NCBI RefSeq assembly: GCF_013003965.1
Contig: NZ_CP053069.1
Coordinates: 1,085,419 to 1,149,418 of the forward strand
Reading direction: 5' to 3'
Length of the DNA: 64,000 nucleotides
From: Usitatibacter rugosus
GTDB lineage: Bacteria > Pseudomonadota > Gammaproteobacteria > Burkholderiales > Usitatibacteraceae
Of the stretch, positions 62,003 through 64,000 are shown piece after piece. The notes under the pieces are model-generated. The model saw only the letters and a list, made by a program, of their open reading frames with translations. It did not search any database and was not told the origin of the DNA. The stretch's first letter is position 1. Each line of letters begins with the position of its first letter. Position numbers and translations under genes: made by a program.

Positions 62003-62458
62003 ATGCGAATCGAACCTGACGATCTCACCCGGCCCCAGGTGCTGGCGCTGCTGAACGAGCATCTCGCCAACATGTACGAGCTCTCGCCGCCGGAGAGCGT
62101 GCACGCCCTCGACGTCTCGAAGCTCCGCGCTCCGGGCATCACCTTCTGGACCGTGTGGGAGGGTGACGAGCTTCTAGGCTGTGGCGCGATCAAGGAATTG
62201 GAGCCCGGCCATGGAGAGGTGAAATCCATGCGCACGCCCAAGGCCCTGCGTCGCCGCGGTGCCGGGCGCGCCATGCTGGTTCACATCCTCGAAGTCGCGC
62301 GCGAGCGGAAATACGATCGCCTGAGCCTCGAGACGGGTTCACAAGACGGCTTCGTGCCGGCGCAGCGTCTCTACGAGAGCGTGGGGTTCGAGCGCTGCGG
62401 TCCCTTCGGCGACTACCAGGAAGACCCGAACAGCGTCTTCATGACCTTGAAGCTCTAG
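62003..62458 (+). CDS. GNAT-family N-acetyltransferase
   Basis: 151 residues, with the acetyl-CoA-binding block R-R-R-G-A-G-R-A-M-L (about residues 86-95) and the typical E-V-K-S-M-R-T strand before it. The C-terminal Y-E-S-V-G-F-E-R-C-G is the usual GNAT end. It acetylates an amine on a small molecule or protein. The 3' end overlaps the convergent surface-protein gene by 20 bases. Confidence 0.92.
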   Translation: MRIEPDDLTRPQVLALLNEHLANMYELSPPESVHALDVSKLRAPGITFWTVWEGDELLGCGAIKELEPGHGEVKSMRTPKALRRRGAGRAMLVHILEVARERKYDRLSLETGSQDGFVPAQRLYESVGFERCGPFGDYQEDPNSVFMTLKL

Positions 62459-63998
62459 TCACCACGACGCGCAGGCGGCGCGACGCCAGGACCAGCAACG
62501 CCAGCGCGAGGATGGCCAGCCGCGAGTCGTCGAGCGTGGGGACGCGCGGAACTCCGCCCGGATCGCAGGGAGGCGGGAAGCACGCGGGGCTCGATGCCAC
62601 GTTGCGAAGGAACCAGCTCTCCGGAGCGCTCGCGTCCACGCTGCCCCGGAAGAGCTGGTAAGTGAATCCGTTGACCGTCACCGGCGCACCCAGCGAGAAA
62701 GCCCCTGCCGTCGTCGTGGCGCCGTTGATCGCATTCACGACGAGGATGCCGTTCAGGTTCGTCACCGCACCGGGGCCGGTGGTGTTCGCGATGAACAACA
62801 GCGTCGTCCCCGTCGCGGTGCCCGCATCGATCACGAGCGTGTCCGAGGGCGACCCGTCGGTGCCGAGGAATGTGTTGAGGCCGATGTTCCCGGCCGCGCC
62901 GGCATAGGTGACGGTCGTGAGCGTCTTGAACGCGGGCGCCGGTACCGAGTACTGGATCCGGCTCGCGTTGTTGACGGTGTTGGTGAGATTGGAATTGCCC
63001 GTCATGTTCCAGAGCGTGTTGCCGAGGAGCGAGACGTTGGAGACATTGCCCGGGAGCGTGTCGGCGAATCCGTTCAGCGTCGAGTTGGTGACCGTGATGC
63101 CTGCGAGGCCGGGCGTCACCTTGGGCACGGGGGCGCCTTTGGGCAAGCGCAGCGAGACCGGCACGACCGGTGGCAGCGGTTCCGGATCGAGGTCGAGGAT
63201 GCCGCCCAGGGGCGGGTCCAGCAGGAGCAGCGGGAAGTCTTCGATGCGCGCGACGCGCAACCAATGGCCGCTGCCCTGCACGATGAGATTCGAGAGCGTC
63301 GCGTTGCCCGCGCCGCCAACGCCGATGGTCGGTCCGGAAGTGTTGGTGAGGTTGGTGCCGTTGTAGTTGGCGATGGAGGTTGCGATCTCGCCGTACAGAT
63401 AGAGCGCGGCCGCCGCGCCGCCCGTTGCCGTCACGGTGCCGCCCGTGCCGGCGACGCGCCCGCCATCTTGCGCGACGGACCCGTGCGCGTTCAATCCATT
63501 GGCCAGCACCGTCGTTCCCGCGTTGATCGTCACCGAGCTGGGGTTGCTGCGCGCGAGCTTGCCGTGCGCGTTCTGTCCCTGGGTCAACACCGTGGTGCTG
63601 CTCGCGACGACGGTCCCCGCGCTCACGGCACGCAGCCCCATCGCCCGTTCGCCCTGCGTCGTGATGCTCGAGCCGGTCAGCGTGATGAGCGACGGGGCCA
63701 CCAGGAAGTTCTGCTCGGAGTCGGCACCGTAGGCACGTAGTCCGGACGTGTTCACGACGACGTTGTTGCCCGTGATGCTCGCGAGAAATTGCGCGCCGGC
63801 CTGCTCGACGACGGAGAAGAGCCCGAGCGCGAGCGTGCCCGACGTGGTGACAGTGAGATTCGCGATCGTGGCCGAGCCGCCGTCGTCCGCGACCACGCCC
63901 ATTCCCTCGTCGCCTTGCGTGATCACCGGTGTACCCGTGACGTTGAGCACGCCGCCGGGGTTACGCGCAGCAAGGCCGTGAGGGCGGCGCGCGTTGCT
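62439..63998 (-). CDS. Beta-helical surface protein with IPTL-CTERM-like anchor (N-terminus outside the window)
   Basis: 519 residues are visible and the frame is open to the right edge, so the start is missing. Repeats such as N-A-H-G-x-x-A and G-G-x-x-x-x-x-G-x-x-V/I-T alternate with beta strands, typical of right-handed beta-helix adhesin-like proteins. The end reads V-P-T-L-D-D-S-R-L-A-I-L-A-L-A-L-L-V-L-A-S-R-R, an IPTL-CTERM-like sorting signal (short Pro motif, hydrophobic helix, basic tail), suggesting processing at the cell envelope. Thr/Val/Ala-rich composition. Confidence 0.8.
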   Translation of the reverse strand, partial: SNARRPHGLAARNPGGVLNVTGTPVITQGDEGMGVVADDGGSATIANLTVTTSGTLALGLFSVVEQAGAQFLASITGNNVVVNTSGLRAYGADSEQNFLVAPSLITLTGSSITTQGERAMGLRAVSAGTVVASSTTVLTQGQNAHGKLARSNPSSVTINAGTTVLANGLNAHGSVAQDGGRVAGTGGTVTATGGAAAALYLYGEIATSIANYNGTNLTNTSGPTIGVGGAGNATLSNLIVQGSGHWLRVARIEDFPLLLLDPPLGGILDLDPEPLPPVVPVSLRLPKGAPVPKVTPGLAGITVTNSTLNGFADTLPGNVSNVSLLGNTLWNMTGNSNLTNTVNNASRIQYSVPAPAFKTLTTVTYAGAAGNIGLNTFLGTDGSPSDTLVIDAGTATGTTLLFIANTTGPGAVTNLNGILVVNAINGATTTAGAFSLGAPVTVNGFTYQLFRGSVDASAPESWFLRNVASSPACFPPPCDPGGVPRVPTLDDSRLAILALALLVLASRRLRVVVTRASRS

Positions 63999-64000
63999 GG

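Overview
This 64 kb window is high-GC chromosomal DNA (roughly two-thirds G+C in most genes) with dense, short-spaced operons and many ATGA or GTGA stop-start overlaps. Gene content points to a betaproteobacterium: a Bug/TctC-type binding protein, a PilB/GspE ATPase, an IPTL-CTERM-like surface protein, dRS3-like repeats (ATTCCC-N8-GGGAAT) and a family of GGGTCAG hairpins. I cannot name the species from sequence alone; an environmental Nitrosomonadales or Burkholderiales relative is my best guess.

Layout. 1-6.8 kb: a dipeptide/oligopeptide ABC importer with two tandem paralogous binding proteins (the first cut by the window edge), two permeases and two ATPases. 6.8-18.4 kb: small housekeeping and accessory genes, including a DUF1653 protein, a DUF2306 membrane protein, a RidA-like protein, a vanadium-haloperoxidase/PAP2 enzyme, a divergent ArsR regulator/SDR pair, an LVIVD-repeat protein, a CPBP protease, an MBL hydrolase, a methyltransferase and an M28 peptidase. 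18.4-22.0 kb: a lower-GC island with a divergent ComEC-like MBL-fold protein and a tight three-gene operon of a CHAT protease, a nucleoside 2-deoxyribosyltransferase-like protein and a TIR-like/GAF-like protein. This is the best candidate for an undescribed, probably defensive, system.

22.0-31.7 kb: an ABC exporter, a polytopic membrane protein, a PhnB-like protein with a histone-like tail, Fe-superoxide dismutase, a Tim44-like protein, and a cluster of a branched-chain amino acid-type binding protein, a class II aldolase and a Bug receptor, divergent from a GntR regulator with a clear palindromic operator. 31.7-46.6 kb: the four-gene ligase-associated DNA damage response set split into two pairs (exonuclease + ligase; DEXH helicase + PdeM phosphoesterase) with a PilB ATPase, a penicillin acylase family enzyme and a PafA-like phosphatase between them. 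A pseudo-signal-peptidase enclosed in perfect 18-bp inverted repeats follows.

46.6-64 kb: a NUDIX hydrolase, a beta-propeller/deacetylase/sterol desaturase/serine protease/RlmD run, a Bax-inhibitor-like protein, an ankyrin protein divergent from a Sel1/parvulin pair, tRNA-Ser(UGA), a 1226-residue double hybrid histidine kinase, a monooxygenase, a GNAT acetyltransferase and a partial beta-helical surface protein running off the right edge.

No gene-free stretch exceeds 300 bases. No rRNA, CRISPR array, integrase, transposase or prophage genes were seen.
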